DNA from: an uncultured Actinomycetes bacterium
GTDB taxonomy: Bacteria; Actinomycetota; Actinomycetes; S36-B12
Assembly: GCA_937902285.1 (NCBI GenBank)
Contig: CALGTB010000271.1
Coordinates: 1 to 7,159, forward strand
Length of the DNA stretch: 7,159 nt
Direction: 5' to 3'
A program made the position numbers and the translations under genes. Positions 6,001 to 7,159 of the stretch are shown one piece after another. Every line of letters starts with the position of its first letter. Position 1 is the stretch's first letter. Below the pieces are notes generated by a model that ran no database searches, was not told the origin of the DNA, and saw only the letters and a program-made list of their open reading frames with translations.

Positions 6001-7159
6001 GAATCCGTCGACGCCGCATCGTTCGTTCCAGGCGGCGGCGAAGGCCTCCTCGAACCGCTCGGGGAGGGTCGACCGGCCGGGGATCTCACGATCGGGCAGG
6101 AGCATGCCGAAGTCGAGGATCCAGGCCGGCTCCCTGAGCGCGCGCGAGACCTCGTACGGGTACTCGTCGACGACGTCGACGCCCATCGCCTGGAGGATCG
6201 GAAGCACCCGCGAGAGCGACATCGCCGGACCGATGCGGGTGACCTTCAGGCGCAGCTCGCGACGGTCGCCGTTGGGCGGCTGGTAGATCTCCAGCGACAG
6301 CTCGCCGGACGACAGCTGGTCGATCACGACTGCGTCGTTCACGCCGCGGCCCGGGCCGAACGCCTCCTTGTAGGCCTCGGGGAACGCGTGGGCGTAGGTG
6401 CGCAGCAGCGTCGTCGCTGGCCCCTCGCCGACGCGGGCGACGAGTGCCGAGTTGAACTCGTCCTGCCAGCTGCGGGCGGCCGATGCGACGGCCGCCTCGA
6501 GCGCGGCCACGTCGACGTCGGGGATGCCCTGGCCGGCGGGCACCCGGATGACGAAGTGCACCCGCGCGAGGACGGACTCCGAGACGCGCACGGTGTAGTC
6601 GATGGACGACCCGGCGAACGCCTCCATGAGCAGTGCCTCGACGCGGAGCCGCACGGGCGTCGTGTACCGGTCGCGCGGAAGGTAGAACAGGCACGACATG
6701 TAGCGGCCGTAGTCGTCGGGACGCAGGTAGATCTTCGTGTGCCGGCGCTCCTGCAGGTGCAGCACCGACTCGGCGATGCGGGCGAGGAGGTCGTCATGGG
6801 TCTGGAAGAGCTCGTCGCGCGGATAGGTCTCGAGGAACTGCAGGAGGTCCTTCGCGTTGTGCGAGCCCGCCACGTAGTCGAGAGCCTCGAGCAGGTGGTC
6901 GTGCTTGCGGCGCAGCACCGGGATGTCGAGGATGCTCTGGGTGTAGGCGCTCGACGAGTACAGGCCCAGGAACCGTCGCTCCCCCACGACCCTGCCCTCG
7001 CCGTCGAACCTCTTGACTCCCACGTAGTCGAGATAGACCGAGCGGTGGACGGTGGAGCGGGAGTTCGCCTTGCTCATCACCAGCAGCTCGGGCTCGCGCG
7101 CGAGGGCCCGCACGGCCGGGGGCAGCGACGCGAAGCTCCGCGACGTCGACGACTCGGAC
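3070..7159 (-). CDS. gdh: NAD-dependent glutamate dehydrogenase, large (L_180-type), 5' end outside window
   Basis: Catalyses NAD+-dependent oxidative deamination of glutamate to 2-oxoglutarate and ammonium, linking amino-acid breakdown to the TCA cycle. The frame is open from the right edge to a TGA at 3070-3072, giving 1362 visible residues. Family members run to about 1600, so roughly 250-300 N-terminal residues are missing. The start suggested at GTG 7113 is internal: codons upstream continue the family sequence SFASLPPAVRALAREPELL. Seen: a regulatory N-terminal region (about 5600-7158); the catalytic core with SVARGGLRWSDR (about 5490-5528) and VPVGAKGGFYAK (about 5390-5430), which carries the active-site lysines; DHKAMGITARGAWESVKRHF (about 5055-5118); VAGVGDMSGDVFGNG (about 4970-5020); and VVGEGGNLGMSQLGR in the nucleotide-binding part (about 4510-4555). 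The C-terminal helical region follows. The reading frame is unbroken. Mycobacterial homologues are inhibited by GarA; GarA itself is not in this window. Confidence 0.95.
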   Translation of the reverse strand, partial: SESSTSRSFASLPPAVRALAREPELLVMSKANSRSTVHRSVYLDYVGVKRFDGEGRVVGERRFLGLYSSSAYTQSILDIPVLRRKHDHLLEALDYVAGSHNAKDLLQFLETYPRDELFQTHDDLLARIAESVLHLQERRHTKIYLRPDDYGRYMSCLFYLPRDRYTTPVRLRVEALLMEAFAGSSIDYTVRVSESVLARVHFVIRVPAGQGIPDVDVAALEAAVASAARSWQDEFNSALVARVGEGPATTLLRTYAHAFPEAYKEAFGPGRGVNDAVVIDQLSSGELSLEIYQPPNGDRRELRLKVTRIGPAMSLSRVLPILQAMGVDVVDEYPYEVSRALREPAWILDFGMLLPDREIPGRSTLPERFEEAFAAAWNERCGVDGFNALIVRGGMRWRQALILRAYARYMRQIGSSFSQKYIEDVVIANVGITRLLVALFETRFAPGEVAGRADAEARLIAEIEEALNEVASLDQDRIMRTFLALITATLRTNFFQVDDDGIDRSSIAVKLDPRAVPDLPLPKPQFEIWVYSPQIEGVHLRFGSVARGGLRWSDRQEDFRTEVLGLVKAQEVKNAVIVPVGAKGGFYAKQLPDPSIDREAWLAEGKSAYREFIMSMLDITDNLVDGAIVPPRDVVRHDGDDPYLVVAADKGTATFSDIANGISQEYAFWLGDAFASGGSVGYDHKAMGITARGAWESVKRHFRELGVDTQTQDFTVAGVGDMSGDVFGNGMLLSEHIRLVVAFDHRDVFIDPVPDAATSFAERRRLFDLPRSSWADYDRSLISPGGGVFPRAAKSIDISPQMAEALGLPADVDAMTPDELIRASLRAPVDLLWNGGIGTYVKAQNETNADIGDKANDRIRINGSDLRCRVVGEGGNLGMSQLGRVEAARHGVRLNTDAIDNSAGVDTSDHEVNIKILLDGLIRSGGLAAQERNGLLAQMTDVVADQVLEDNYGQNVALGNARAGSANLITVHQRMIRELEQAGLLDRALEFLPDDEELRTRRMAGEGLTSPELSVLLAYAKIWLTEQLTESGIADEPYFSKALTGYFPPALAERFGDALGAHPLRTQIVSTVTCNRLLNIAGITFVFRAMEETGASAVQVVRAAWAAIEVFGIASVWQRINEQDNLIPTTAQTALHLENRRLLDRASRWFLQTRGGSLDVQGEIDRFAAVVSDRADLVPSNLLGKERERWERLSQRFMAAGAPEGLARTIASALDVFALLDITDICVRTGEAPDTVVPLYFAVSERYDIDRTLVRITGLQRGDRWTALARQALRSDLYTVVAGLTSSVLASTDPALPPVDRLAVWEDEHREGVARAKATLDDIAAVEDPDLATLSVALRAMRNLVAQGSTSAGSEGTTGLAT

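Noticed and set aside
7111..7113. GTG at 7111-7113 as the start of glutamate dehydrogenase
   Set aside because: The same frame stays open to the window edge and encodes family-like sequence upstream of this codon (SFASLPPAVRALAREPELL), and the protein would lack its N-terminal region. The gene runs off the edge.

Overview
The window is GC-rich chromosomal DNA from a probable actinomycete (Actinomycetota). The reasons are the strong G/C preference at third codon positions, the GTG starts, a MoeZ-type N-terminus, and a very large 'L_180-type' NAD-dependent glutamate dehydrogenase of the class known from Streptomyces and mycobacteria. The genus cannot be fixed from the sequence alone. The DNA is densely coding: no gap exceeds about 130 bases, and I see no tRNA, rRNA, insertion sequence, CRISPR array or phage gene.

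Layout. (1) Positions 1-447, minus strand: the first 149 codons of a MoeZ/MoeB/ThiF-type adenylyltransferase; the rest lies beyond the left edge. (2) Positions 578-1051, minus strand: an Lrp/AsnC-family regulator. (3) Positions 1139-2356, plus strand: a PLP enzyme of the Cys/Met-metabolism (trans-sulfuration) family, transcribed away from the regulator. The 87-base divergent gap holds a 10-bp inverted repeat with a single-base bulge (1109-1136), a good candidate for the regulator's operator. (4) Positions 2373-2777 and 2777-3034, minus strand: a VapBC-type toxin-antitoxin pair, with a PIN-domain RNase and a ribbon-helix-helix antitoxin. A perfect 11-bp inverted repeat (3030-3059) covers an extended -10 promoter and the antitoxin start codons. 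(5) Positions 3070-7159, minus strand: the C-terminal 1362 codons of the glutamate dehydrogenase, whose start lies beyond the right edge.

How the parts fit. Genes 1-3 suggest a small sulfur/amino-acid module: a sulfur-carrier activating enzyme, a feast/famine regulator and a sulfur amino-acid lyase or synthase. The divergent regulator-enzyme arrangement recalls mdeR-mdeA of Pseudomonas, though the enzyme lacks the cysteine typical of methionine gamma-lyase. The vapBC pair sits between this module and gdh. It is convergent with the PLP gene and lies about 35 bases downstream of the gdh stop. Its promoter geometry predicts a leaderless mRNA.

I found no wholly new system. The most informative signals are the two inverted repeats (1109-1136 and 3030-3059) and the way the second one buries the vapB start codons if transcription reads through from gdh.
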